DNA of 33,100 nt from Alphaproteobacteria bacterium (GTDB lineage Bacteria; Pseudomonadota; Alphaproteobacteria; Paracaedibacterales; CAIULA01): NCBI GenBank assembly GCA_947475175.1, contig CANJLN010000011.1, positions 1-33,100 of the forward strand, read 5' to 3'. Positions 24,920 through 32,857 of this stretch are shown here, piece by piece; the stretch's first letter is position 1, and each line of letters begins with the position of its first letter. A program made the position numbers and the translations under genes. Under the pieces are notes generated by a model. That model saw only the letters and a program-made list of their open reading frames with translations, did not search any database and was not told where the DNA came from.

Positions 24920-25337
24920 TGAAGGTGCCGTCATTGCGAGTTTGGGATTAAAAATTTTCTCGATTGTTCTATGGAGCAGCCTAGATCCTCGGAACAAGTC
25001 CGAGGATGACAGTTGGGAGTCCGATGACGACAGTGGTGTGGTGAAAGATGACCAAGATTGAGAAGTTCGTGACAGTGTTTTATTTGCTTGTGCTGTATAT
25101 TTTAAAATTTTTAATTTCTCAATCATTAACCCCACATTGTCATCCTCGGACTTGTTCCGAGGATCTAAAACATAACTGATGACAGTGTGACTTTGGTATT
25201 AAGCAAAAAACTGGGGGGATGAGATCCTCGGAACAAGTCCGAGGATGACATTGGGGAGTCTGAGGATGACATTGGGGAGTCTGAGGATGACATTGGGGAG
25301 TCTGAGGATGACAATGTGTGGGATGAAGACGAAAGAA
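24920..25337. repeat. Repeat-only intergenic region (family A, tails and tandem units)
   Basis: 418 bases with no gene. Contents: a family B fragment near 24930; a family A unit at 24983-25013 with extra GATGAC tails at 25023 and 25047; a family A inverted pair (25136-25166 and 25222-25250); and a 21-base tandem repeat grown from the tail of the second unit (listed separately). Confidence 0.8.
25241..25313. repeat. 21-bp tandem repeat
   Basis: Three identical copies of GAGGATGACATTGGGGAGTCT start at 25241, 25262 and 25283, with a partial fourth from 25304. The first copy is the end of a family A unit, so the array arose by tandem duplication of the repeat tail plus flank. Confidence 0.95.
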
Positions 25338-25829
25338 CTAATTCTTGCCCGCAACAACAGCCATTTGGTTCTGGCCTTCCATATTGTTTTGTCCAACAAC
25401 AACCTTTAGGTTGCGACGACGGCGACCATTAACACCGAGACCTGTGTTCTTTGCGATCTGGCTACGACGACGTGCGTAGTTTGGTGAAACAACAGGATAA
25501 TCTGATGGCAGACTCCAACGCTCTTTATATTGCTCTAACGACATTTTATAAACAGTGTTTAGATGGCGCTTTAGCATTTGAAGTTTTTTACCATCTTCAA
25601 GACAGACAATGTATTCATCCGTAACTGATTCTGGGATTGGAACAGCAGGAACGAGAGGTGTTCTGTTCTTCAAACTGTTTGGGTTGCGATTGGCATCTGA
25701 CAAAGTTTGATAAACTTTCGCAATGACTGCTGGAAGGTCTTCTAGCTCTACCGTGTGATTGGAGACATACGCCCCTACAACTTGCGATGTGAAAGTAAGT
25801 AATTCAGCGTGTGTTAATGTGTCGGTCAT
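25338..25829 (-). CDS. MucR/Ros-family transcriptional regulator
   Basis: MucR proteins are AT-rich-DNA-binding global regulators of alphaproteobacteria that oligomerise and silence genes somewhat like H-NS. The N-terminal oligomerisation part is 'MTDTLTHAELLTFTSQVVGAYVSNH'. The finger-like domain is 'YIVCLEDGKKLQMLKRHLNT', then 'LPSDYPVVSPNYARRRSQIA' and a basic tail. Zinc-type positions are Cys76, Asp79 and His89, but the usual second His is Val93. The start at 25829 (163 residues) is preferred over the longer frame to 25973 because AGGA (25840-25837) lies seven bases before it and the extra residues are unlike the family. Neighbours are secreted-protein genes; whether it regulates them is unknown. 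Confidence 0.93.
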   Translation of the reverse strand: MTDTLTHAELLTFTSQVVGAYVSNHTVELEDLPAVIAKVYQTLSDANRNPNSLKNRTPLVPAVPIPESVTDEYIVCLEDGKKLQMLKRHLNTVYKMSLEQYKERWSLPSDYPVVSPNYARRRSQIAKNTGLGVNGRRRRNLKVVVGQNNMEGQNQMAVVAGKN

Positions 25830-26173
25830 TAGATAATCCTTAAAATACACTCTAGTTTGTATAAAGTTATAATTGCGTAAAGAGTTTTCGGCAATGATTT
25901 TATTTACATTTTTACAAAAAAAAAAATAATCATCGTTAAAAAGAGACACTTCTCTCAATATTTTCGTAACCACCCAGCTTAATCACACACTAAATGATAA
26001 CGATAAAAGCCAAGAACGATTATTTGCGAACAAAGATTATCTGGGTGATTTTGTAGTTGCCAAGCAAGAGCATTGCAAACTTCTTGCCATAAAATCAAAG
26101 ATTGTTGAGTCTGCTCACTCGATAGGTTAGGATTTGTCCCTGGACCTGTAATAAAGCACCAAGGATTTCTAAA
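25830..26173. other. Divergent intergenic region between mucR and the methyltransferase-like gene
   Basis: 344 bases with promoter-like sites on both strands and no gene. On the minus side there is an A11 tract (25916-25926) and AT-rich DNA upstream of mucR, the kind of DNA MucR proteins bind, so autoregulation is plausible. On the plus side TTGAGT (26105-26110) and TAGGAT (26128-26133), 17 bases apart, could serve the downstream gene. Confidence 0.45.
25866..25894 (-). promoter_or_regulatory. Candidate sigma-70 promoter of mucR
   Basis: On the minus strand TTGCCG (25894-25889), 17 bases, then TATAAC (25871-25866); four and five of six matches. The start would be near 25859, about 30 bases before the ATG at 25829. 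Confidence 0.55.
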
Positions 26174-26986
26174 ATGTCGCGTTTAAAAAAGTGGATGTAT
26201 GCTCTTATTGCCATTGCGGGTATTGTTTTTATCGTTCTTAAGCTCTCTTGTCATTGGCTACCTTCTTGCTGGATCAATAGCACCGGGATTACTAAAGAAA
26301 CGCACCCTTTTTGCAATCAATTTATGACTGAGTTTTACAAGCCGCTAAATGCCACACACCGCAAACGTGGCCCTAGCTTTTTAATTACTTTTTTCTTGCT
26401 TGAGCAAAAAGCCCTGAGAGGACAAAAGGATTTTTTAATTGTTGAAACAGGATCCCTTCGAACAGAGCCCATTAACATTCCGGCCGATGGTGCATCAACG
26501 ATTATTTTTGATGCTTTTCTCAAAATCCATAATGGAACATTGCGTACCGTTGATTTGGATCCAAAATGCCAAGGGGTGATAAGAAAATATTGTTCCGAAA
26601 AAGTAATCGCTTACACCTCTGATTCTGTTAAGTTTCTTGAGACCTTTAACGAAGCAGAAAAAATCGATGTTCTTTATTTAGATTCTTTTGATTTGGATGT
26701 GACCAACCCAGAGCCCAGCGCTGAACATCATTTAAAAGAAATCGAAATTATTTTTGACTGCCTGAAAAAAGGAACCATCATTATTGTTGACGACAACTTA
26801 GTCTATAAAGGCAAACCTGTTGGCAAAGGCTATCTTGTGGAGAAATTTTTAAAAGACAAAGGAGTTCCTATGATATTTGATGGATATCAAAAGGTATTTC
26901 AAATTGCTCCTGATCCAAAAGACATAGAGGGGGTTTCTAAAATTAGAGATCTTACATCTTCTCTTAAGATGCGTTTTTTCTTTTAG
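26174..26986 (+). CDS. Membrane-anchored class I SAM methyltransferase-like protein
   Basis: 270 residues. One transmembrane helix (about 8-25, ALIAIAGIVFIVLKL) near the N-terminus. The rest has the order of a Rossmann-type methyltransferase: 'LIVETGSLRT' (SAM-binding loop position, though E-T-G-S is a variant of the usual G-x-G), 'LRTVDLDPKC' (acidic residue for the ribose), 'KIDVLYLDSFD' and 'KKGTIIIVDDNL'. It is closest in feel to the Methyltransf_24 group found near glycan genes, but no glycan genes are here, so the substrate is open. AAGGA at 26161-26165 is eight bases before the ATG. An intrinsic terminator overlaps its 3' end, so it is likely a single-gene unit. Confidence 0.72.
   Translation: MSRLKKWMYALIAIAGIVFIVLKLSCHWLPSCWINSTGITKETHPFCNQFMTEFYKPLNATHRKRGPSFLITFFLLEQKALRGQKDFLIVETGSLRTEPINIPADGASTIIFDAFLKIHNGTLRTVDLDPKCQGVIRKYCSEKVIAYTSDSVKFLETFNEAEKIDVLYLDSFDLDVTNPEPSAEHHLKEIEIIFDCLKKGTIIIVDDNLVYKGKPVGKGYLVEKFLKDKGVPMIFDGYQKVFQIAPDPKDIEGVSKIRDLTSSLKMRFFF
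26955..26983 (+). terminator. Intrinsic terminator overlapping the end of the methyltransferase-like gene
   Basis: CATCTT-CTCTT-AAGATG (26955-26971) followed by CG and six T residues, then CTTTT. The T tract lies in the last codons before the TAG at 26984. The stem is A/T-rich with six pairs, so efficiency is uncertain. Confidence 0.5.
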
Positions 26987-27015
26987 GGAGATATATCTGC
27001 TGTCAACCATTTTTC

Positions 27016-27044
27016 TTGAAAAAAAAACCTATATTCATTACTAT
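27016..27044 (+). promoter_or_regulatory. Candidate sigma-70 promoter of rpsA
   Basis: TTGAAA (27016-27021), 17 bases, TACTAT (27039-27044); five and four of six matches. The leader of about 80 bases contains a small hairpin (GAGATGCC with GGCGTTTCTC, 27082-27105) close to the ribosome-binding site AAGGA (27121-27125). Confidence 0.55.
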
Positions 27045-27130
27045 GCAAAACTGAGTCATAGTATTAACCTCTAGCCCGTTTGAGATGCCCTCTGTGGCGT
27101 TTCTCTCGATTTTGAATTTTAAGGAAAAAC

Positions 27131-28843
27131 ATGTCAAAAGTATCCCCCGCCGTATTCCCACCAGTTGAAAAAGAAAGTTTTAGTGACTTATTAGAAAGTA
27201 CGCTCTCTAATCGTCAAAGTTTCGATGGAAAAGTTGTCAAAGGTATTATTGTTGCGATTCGTAATGATATGGCCGTCATTGATGTCGGTTTAAAATCCGA
27301 AGGACGCGTTGCGCTTAAAGAATTAAGTTCTCGCGGTCTTTCCGAAGAGCCGCGTGTTGGCGATACGGTTGACGTTTATGTTGAACGCATGGAAGACAAA
27401 AATGGCGAAGCAGTTCTCAGTATTGAGAAAGCACGTCGTGAAGCTGCCTGGACAGATCTTGAGACAGCTCATGAAACAGGCCAACTTGTTAACGGTGTTA
27501 TTTTTGGAAGAGTCAAAGGCGGTTTTGCCGTTGATTTGAATGGAGCGGTTGCGTTCTTGCCAGGTAGCCAGGTTGATATTCGCCCTGTCCGTGATGTCGG
27601 ACCACTGATGAATATCGTTCAACCCTTTAAACTTTTAAAGATGGATAAAGCTAGAAGCAATATCGTCGTTTCTCGTCGTTCTGTTCTTGAAGAATCCAGA
27701 GCGGAAGCTAGAACTGAGCTAGTTGCTCAATTGAATGAAGGTCAAGTGTTAAGCGGTACTGTGAAGAATATCACAGACTACGGTGCGTTTATTGATTTGG
27801 GCGGTGTAGACGGTCTTTTGCATGTAACAGATATTTCTTGGAAGAGAATCAATCATCCAAGTGACATTTTGAAAATTGGTGAGACTATTCAAGTTCAAGT
27901 TATTCGATTCAATAAAGAAACCCAACGTATTTCATTGGGCATGAAACAGCTTGAAGTTGATCCTTGGAAGGGTGTTGAGGAACGTTACGTTGTTACTTCT
28001 CGTCATAAGGGCAAAGTCACTAACATTACAGATTATGGTTCTTTTGTTGAGCTTGAGAATGGTATTGAAGGCTTGATTTATGTAACAGAAATGAGCTGGA
28101 CAAAGAAAAACATTCACCCAAGTAAGATTGTAACCTTAGGGCAAGAAGTTGAAATTGTTGTTCTTGAAGTTGATATGACAAAGCGTCGTATTAGTTTAGG
28201 TCTGAAGCAGTGTGTTGAGAACCCATGGAAGAGATTTATGGATCAACATCCAACGGGAAGCATTCTTGAAGGCACCATTAAAAACATTACCGAATTTGGT
28301 TTGTTTATTGGCGTTAGCGAAGAATTAGACGGAATGGTTCATTTGTCTGACGCTTCTTGGGAGAAGTCAGGTGAAGAAGCAATCTCCTCTTATACCAAAG
28401 GTCAAACTGTTCAAGTTAAGGTTCTTGATATCGATCCAGAGAAGGAAAGAATCAGTCTTGGAATCAAGCAACTTTCTTCTGATCCTTTTGAATCTGCAAC
28501 CAGTCAAGTTAAGAAGTCAGATATTGTGACCTGCACGGTAAGTCAAATTACCGACAAAGGCATCGAAGTTACTTTGGCTGATGGCTTAAGTGGCTTTATC
28601 AAAAAAGGTGACTTGTCTCGTGATCGCGCTTATCAACGCACAGATCGTTTTGCGATCGGTGAGAAAATTGACGCAAAAATCATGACTGTCGATAAGACAA
28701 CACGCAAAGTTAATCTCTCGATCAAAGTTCGTGAAATTGACGAAGAGAAAGAAGCTATGTCTGAGTATGGTTCTTCAGATAGCGGCGCAAGCTTAGGAGA
28801 TATTCTAGGTGCGGCTATGAAAAAGAAAGCATCAAAAGACTAA
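27131..28843 (+). CDS. rpsA: 30S ribosomal protein S1
   Basis: S1 binds mRNA on the 30S subunit and helps start translation of structured messages. Six S1/OB domains are visible: two diverged N-terminal ones (about 35-105 and 120-185) and four closer to consensus, each with a form of 'G(T/K)(V/I)xNIT(D/E)(Y/F)G' such as 'TVKNITDYGAFIDLGGVDG' and 'KVTNITDYGSFVELENGIEG', and ending 'RISLG'. 570 residues is typical. AAGGA lies five bases before the ATG. cmk, often upstream in alphaproteobacteria, is not here. ihfB follows, as usual, but beyond a terminator. Confidence 0.97.
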   Translation: MSKVSPAVFPPVEKESFSDLLESTLSNRQSFDGKVVKGIIVAIRNDMAVIDVGLKSEGRVALKELSSRGLSEEPRVGDTVDVYVERMEDKNGEAVLSIEKARREAAWTDLETAHETGQLVNGVIFGRVKGGFAVDLNGAVAFLPGSQVDIRPVRDVGPLMNIVQPFKLLKMDKARSNIVVSRRSVLEESRAEARTELVAQLNEGQVLSGTVKNITDYGAFIDLGGVDGLLHVTDISWKRINHPSDILKIGETIQVQVIRFNKETQRISLGMKQLEVDPWKGVEERYVVTSRHKGKVTNITDYGSFVELENGIEGLIYVTEMSWTKKNIHPSKIVTLGQEVEIVVLEVDMTKRRISLGLKQCVENPWKRFMDQHPTGSILEGTIKNITEFGLFIGVSEELDGMVHLSDASWEKSGEEAISSYTKGQTVQVKVLDIDPEKERISLGIKQLSSDPFESATSQVKKSDIVTCTVSQITDKGIEVTLADGLSGFIKKGDLSRDRAYQRTDRFAIGEKIDAKIMTVDKTTRKVNLSIKVREIDEEKEAMSEYGSSDSGASLGDILGAAMKKKASKD

Positions 28844-28850
28844 TTAACAA

Positions 28851-28879
28851 AGGGGAGGGGTTTGCCCTCCCTTTTTTTT
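28851..28879 (+). terminator. Intrinsic terminator between rpsA and ihfB
   Basis: GGGAGGG (28853-28859), loop GTTTG, CCCTCCC (28865-28871), then eight T residues (28872-28879), with A residues before the stem. This is a textbook strong terminator eight bases after the rpsA stop, so ihfB would depend on read-through or its own promoter. Confidence 0.9.
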
Positions 28880-28900
28880 AAGGAGCAAGTGGAAGGTGGC

Positions 28901-29188
28901 ATGACCCGATCCGAACTTGTCAAAAGTATTCTAAAGGGCAACGGTCATTTGAAAACAGATGAGGTTGAATCTGCTTTGGATTGTTTTTTCGAGACTTTCG
29001 AAAGCGCTTTGTCTCAAGATGGACGTGTGGAACTCAGAGATTTTGGAGTTTTATCTATTAGAAGACGTGCATCCCGACAAGCAAGGAACCCTCGCAATGG
29101 TCAGATTGTTTCCATACCAGAGAAGAGATATTTGCACTTTAAGATGAGTAAATATTTACGTCAGGTTCTCAACTGTACTTCTTTATAA
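28901..29188 (+). CDS. ihfB: Integration host factor subunit beta
   Basis: IHF-beta pairs with IHF-alpha to bend DNA sharply. The N-terminus 'MTRSELVKSIL', 'VELRDFGVLSIRRR' and the intercalating beta-arm 'ARNPRNGQIVSIP' are all characteristic. 95 residues is normal. The start at 28901 is used, since an in-frame TTG at 28862 lies within the terminator and its extra residues are unlike the family. AAGG is just upstream at 28893. The usual neighbour of rpsA. Confidence 0.95.
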   Translation: MTRSELVKSILKGNGHLKTDEVESALDCFFETFESALSQDGRVELRDFGVLSIRRRASRQARNPRNGQIVSIPEKRYLHFKMSKYLRQVLNCTSL

Positions 29189-29213
29189 ATCAACCTAATT
29201 CCGGAAAAAAATT

Positions 29214-30092
29214 ATGAACTGGCTTACCAATTTTGTTCGCCCAAAGATTCAAGCTCTTATCCGTAGACCTGAAATTCCTGATAATCTGTGGATAAAGTGT
29301 CCTGGTTGTGAGCACATGCTTTTTCATAGAGATCTCTTGGAGAATCTTTCTGTTTGCCATCATTGCAATCATCATTTGAGGTTGGAGATTGCTCAGCGTT
29401 TGGAAATGTTGTTTGATAATGGTCGCTATACAGAAACAGAGACTCCAAAAGTTCAAGCAGATCCTTTGAAGTTTAAAGATAGCAAAAAATATAGCGATCG
29501 TTTAAAAGACTATCGACAAAAAACAGAGAGAGACGACACAGTCGTTGTTGCTTACGGCCTTCTTGGAGGGCAATCTACTGTTGTTGCCGCATTCAACTTT
29601 TCCTTCATGGGAGGATCCATGGGGATGGCAGCAGGACAAGCTCTTTTAACGGCAGCTGATATGGCCGTTAAAACAAAATCACCTTTGATTGTCGTTACAG
29701 CATCTGGTGGTGCGCGTATGCAAGAGGGAATTTTATCATTAATGCAAATGCCACGTACAATTATTGCTGTTGAAAAAGTTAAAGAAGCTGGTTTACCTTA
29801 TATTACACTCTTAACGGATCCAACAACGGGCGGTGTTAGTGCTTCTTTTGCTATGTTAGGCGATATTGCAATTGCAGAACCGGGCGCTATTATTGGTTTT
29901 GCTGGAGCACGCGTTATTGAAGAAACCATACGTCAGAAATTGCCTGATAATTTTCAAAAGGCCGAGTATCTATTAGAGCATGGCATGATTGACATGGTTG
30001 TCCACCGTCATAAATTGAAAGAGACACTGAGTCAGATTTTGCAAATGATTGTTCCTGTACATAAACGCGTTAGTGTTGGTTCCGTGGCTTAG
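29214..30092 (+). CDS. accD: Acetyl-CoA carboxylase carboxyltransferase subunit beta
   Basis: Works with AccA to move the carboxyl group from biotin to acetyl-CoA, making malonyl-CoA for fatty acid synthesis. The N-terminal zinc ribbon has the Cys pairs 'CPGCEHML' and 'CHHCNHHL'. The carboxyltransferase core shows 'VTASGGARMQEGILSLMQM' and 'LTDPTTGGVSASFAMLGDIA', then 'PGAIIGFAGARVIEET'. 292 residues is full length. The acpS ATG follows directly after the stop, so the two are probably cotranscribed; both serve fatty acid synthesis. Confidence 0.97.
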   Translation: MNWLTNFVRPKIQALIRRPEIPDNLWIKCPGCEHMLFHRDLLENLSVCHHCNHHLRLEIAQRLEMLFDNGRYTETETPKVQADPLKFKDSKKYSDRLKDYRQKTERDDTVVVAYGLLGGQSTVVAAFNFSFMGGSMGMAAGQALLTAADMAVKTKSPLIVVTASGGARMQEGILSLMQMPRTIIAVEKVKEAGLPYITLLTDPTTGGVSASFAMLGDIAIAEPGAIIGFAGARVIEETIRQKLPDNFQKAEYLLEHGMIDMVVHRHKLKETLSQILQMIVPVHKRVSVGSVA

Positions 30093-30503
30093 ATGATTAT
30101 TGGGATAGGGACAGATCTGGTTGACTGTAGTCGTTTGCAAAAAGCAAATGAGAGAATTGGTCAACGTTTTTTGGACCGTGTCTTTACAAAAACTGAGCAG
30201 GAAAGATGTGATCTTCGGGCGCATCGTTTTCAAAGTTATGGAAAAGTATTTGCGGCTAAAGAAGCTGTCCTTAAAGCTTTGGGAGATGTTTCTGGTATTC
30301 AGTGGCAAGAAATTGAAATTACTCATTTACCAAATGGCAAACCAATTGTTACGCTCTCTGGAACAGCATTAAATAATTTGAGAAACTTATTAATGAAAGA
30401 TCAAACTGGAAAGATAGACCTGAGTATTACAGATGAACCTCCTTACGCACAGGCTTTTGTGGTTATTTCCGTATGTTTAGCTCAGAAAACTTTAAAAGGA
30501 TAG
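30093..30503 (+). CDS. acpS: Holo-[acyl-carrier-protein] synthase
   Basis: Transfers the 4'-phosphopantetheine arm from CoA to acyl carrier protein. The conserved 'IGIGTDLVDCSRL' (metal-binding Asp) and 'GKVFAAKEAVLKALG' (Glu for metal, Lys for substrate) are intact. 136 residues, slightly longer than many but in range. The ATG abuts the accD stop, suggesting coupled translation; lepB starts one base after its stop. Confidence 0.95.
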   Translation: MIIGIGTDLVDCSRLQKANERIGQRFLDRVFTKTEQERCDLRAHRFQSYGKVFAAKEAVLKALGDVSGIQWQEIEITHLPNGKPIVTLSGTALNNLRNLLMKDQTGKIDLSITDEPPYAQAFVVISVCLAQKTLKG

Positions 30504-30504
30504 A

Positions 30505-31269
30505 ATGATGAAGCTAGGATCTAACCGAAAGCTATTTGGAGCCAATCCAGATAAAGTCAAAAAAGAGATCAGAGGATTTGCCTTTGCTTTTGCTGTTGCA
30601 ATGATCATCCGAACGTTCTTCTTTCAGCCCTTTAATATACCTTCTGGCTCGATGATTCCAACGTTGCTTATTGGTGATTATCTGTTTGTGAATAAGTATT
30701 CTTACGGATATTCAAGACATTCCTTTCCTTTTGGTCCTAACATATTTTCAGGACGCGTTTGGGCAAGTGCTCCAAAACAAGGAGACGTGGTCGTCTTTTT
30801 TAATCCAAAACATAACAATTTGGATTATATAAAACGACTCATTGGTTTACCAGGAGACCGCATCCAAGTTATCGAAGGAATTTTACATATTAACGGACAG
30901 CCTGTCACATTGGAGCGTATCGAAGATTATCACACCAGCAAAGACGGGCACCTCCAGGTCATTCCGCAATATATTGAAATGCTTCCTAATGGTGTTAAAC
31001 ATCGTATTTTAAAAAGCGCTCCTTTCGGAAAAGGGCGGCTTGATAACACGCAAGTTTATGTGGTCCCAGAAGGACATTACTTTATGATGGGTGATAACCG
31101 AGATAGTTCAAGCGATAGTCGCGTCTTGGAAACGGTTGGTTATATACCAGAAGAAAATCTAATTGGGCGCGCAGAAATGTTGTTCTTTTCAACAGAGGCA
31201 AAATGGTATGAGCCCTGGAATTGGCCGTTTAGTCTTAGATACACGCGCCTTTTGAATTTGATTCGCTAG
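30505..31269 (+). CDS. lepB: Signal peptidase I
   Basis: Removes signal peptides from exported proteins at the outer face of the inner membrane; the secreted proteins in this window would be substrates. One N-terminal helix (FAFAFAVAMIIRTFFF), catalytic Ser49 in 'NIPSGSMIPTLLIGD', catalytic Lys110 in 'DYIKRLIGLPGDRIQ', and 'YFMMGDNRDSSSDSR'. 254 residues, typical of the alphaproteobacterial form. Two adjacent ATGs (30505 and 30508) are possible; AAAAGGA ending at 30500 better suits the second by spacing. Confidence 0.96.
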   Translation: MMKLGSNRKLFGANPDKVKKEIRGFAFAFAVAMIIRTFFFQPFNIPSGSMIPTLLIGDYLFVNKYSYGYSRHSFPFGPNIFSGRVWASAPKQGDVVVFFNPKHNNLDYIKRLIGLPGDRIQVIEGILHINGQPVTLERIEDYHTSKDGHLQVIPQYIEMLPNGVKHRILKSAPFGKGRLDNTQVYVVPEGHYFMMGDNRDSSSDSRVLETVGYIPEENLIGRAEMLFFSTEAKWYEPWNWPFSLRYTRLLNLIR

Positions 31270-31276
31270 TATTTTC

Positions 31277-31933
31277 ATGATTTTTTTGCCCTTGCTTGAA
31301 GAGAAAATTGGCTATTGCTTTAAAAGCAAACAACTCATTCAAAGCGCTCTGACTCATTCCAGCGTTCGTCATAAAGGCAGGCTATTCGAGCGATTGGAAT
31401 TCTTAGGGGATCGTGTCTTGGGGCTTGTGATTGCTGATCTTTTGTACAAACGTTTTCCAAAAGAAAACGAAGGTGATTTGGCCAAACGCTCAGCGGCGCT
31501 TGTTCGAAGAGAGGCTTGTGATAAGGTAGCAAAATCTTTATCTTTGCAAGACTATTTGGTTTTGGTTTCAACGGAAAAAGTTTCTAACAATGCCATTCTA
31601 GCCAATGCCATGGAAGCCTTGATAGGGGCCATGTATTTAGATGGAGGGCTTATGCCATGTCATCAGCTTATTCAGAAATACTGGGAAGACCTATTAACCG
31701 AAGATGTGCAACCTCCCAAAGATGCAAAATCCAGTCTGCAAGAATGGGCGCAAAGCAGAGGCAAACCCATCCCTGTTTATAAAATTATCGACTGCACAGG
31801 GCCAGGGCATGCCCCCTTTTTTCGCGTTTCAGTTTTAATTGAATCGTTACCAGAAGTCATTGGTGAGGGAGCGTCGAAACGCCATGCAGAACAAAATGCC
31901 GCTAAGATATTATTAGAAAGCTTTCAAAAATGA
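31277..31933 (+). CDS. rnc: Ribonuclease III
   Basis: Cuts double-stranded RNA in rRNA processing and mRNA decay. The signature 'ERLEFLGDRVLGL' gives Glu38, Glu41 and Asp45. The second catalytic stretch reads 'ILANAMEALIGAMYLDGG', with Glu113 present but Asn110 where Escherichia coli has the metal-binding Asp114. A double-stranded RNA binding domain fills about 148-218 ('SSLQEWAQSRG' to 'EQNAAKILLES'). 218 residues is normal. Standard position between lepB and era; its stop overlaps the era start (ATGA). Confidence 0.95.
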   Translation: MIFLPLLEEKIGYCFKSKQLIQSALTHSSVRHKGRLFERLEFLGDRVLGLVIADLLYKRFPKENEGDLAKRSAALVRREACDKVAKSLSLQDYLVLVSTEKVSNNAILANAMEALIGAMYLDGGLMPCHQLIQKYWEDLLTEDVQPPKDAKSSLQEWAQSRGKPIPVYKIIDCTGPGHAPFFRVSVLIESLPEVIGEGASKRHAEQNAAKILLESFQK

Positions 31934-32820
31934 CCCTTCAGTACTGTGGATTCGTAGCAATCCTAGGTGAACCCAATGCCGGCAAATCAACGCTTGTAAA
32001 CCAAATTGTTGGCAGCAAAGTTTCCATTGTCACCCCAAAAGTGCAAACCACAAGACGTCGTATTCTTGGCATTGCTCTCAGAGGAGATCATCAGCTGATC
32101 TTAATGGATACGCCTGGGATATTTACGCCCAATCGTCAGATGGAAAAGGCGATGGTGAAAACAGCCTATCAATCAGGTCGCGATGCTGATTGTGTGGTTT
32201 TGCTGATCGATGTTGCGCAAAAGAAATTTGATGGGTGTCATGAGATTATTAAGAAACTGGGTGGTAAACCCCTGATCCTGGCTTTAAACAAAGTGGATTT
32301 AATCGATCCGATAAGGCTCTTAAAAATCTCGGCTGATTTTGCTCAGTATCCCCAGATCACTGATACCTTTATGATCTCGGCTTTAACCGGAGATGGTGTT
32401 GACGACCTGACCAGCCATTTATGCAAGCAAATGCCGCAGGGGCCATGGCATTATCCAGAAGATCAAATCACTGATTTACCGATGCGTCTTTGGGCCGCTG
32501 AAATTACCCGCGAACAATTGGTTTTGCAATTGCGTCATGAATTACCTTATGAAACGTATGTTGAAACCGAGAAATGGGAACCATTTGATAATGGCAGTGT
32601 GAAAGTGAACCAAGCGGTTGTTGTCGCGCGCGATGCCCAAAAGCCAATTATTTTGGGCAAAAAAGGCCAGCAAATCAAAAATATCAGTATGAAAGCCCGC
32701 CTTGAAATGGAACGTCTGTTGGGGCATCCTGTTCACTTATTGCTGTTCGTTAAGGTCACAGACGACTGGATGAACAAAATCAATATTTGGCATGAGGCCG
32801 GGATTATTAGCGAGGGGTAG
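31930..32820 (+). CDS. era: GTPase Era
   Basis: GTPase that binds the 3' end of 16S rRNA during 30S assembly. G1 'GEPNAGKSTL', G2 region 'TTRRRILGI', G3 'DTPG', G4 'NKVD', then a C-terminal KH domain with 'ILGKKGQQIKNISMKARLEM'. 296 residues is full length. Translationally coupled to rnc. recO, which often follows, is not directly behind; a repeat is. Confidence 0.97.
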   Translation: MTLQYCGFVAILGEPNAGKSTLVNQIVGSKVSIVTPKVQTTRRRILGIALRGDHQLILMDTPGIFTPNRQMEKAMVKTAYQSGRDADCVVLLIDVAQKKFDGCHEIIKKLGGKPLILALNKVDLIDPIRLLKISADFAQYPQITDTFMISALTGDGVDDLTSHLCKQMPQGPWHYPEDQITDLPMRLWAAEITREQLVLQLRHELPYETYVETEKWEPFDNGSVKVNQAVVVARDAQKPIILGKKGQQIKNISMKARLEMERLLGHPVHLLLFVKVTDDWMNKINIWHEAGIISEG

Positions 32821-32857
32821 CGGGAAACTCCATTACTGTCATTCCCACCTCTCACAC

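Noticed and set aside
25197-25320. Short array of identical units, considered as a CRISPR
   Set aside because: The 21-base units are directly adjacent with no unique spacers and arise from the end of a family A repeat; no cas genes are present.
25338-25973. Longer mucR frame starting at 25973
   Set aside because: The first 48 residues are unlike MucR proteins and the frame crosses the promoter candidate; ATG 25829 has a good ribosome-binding site.
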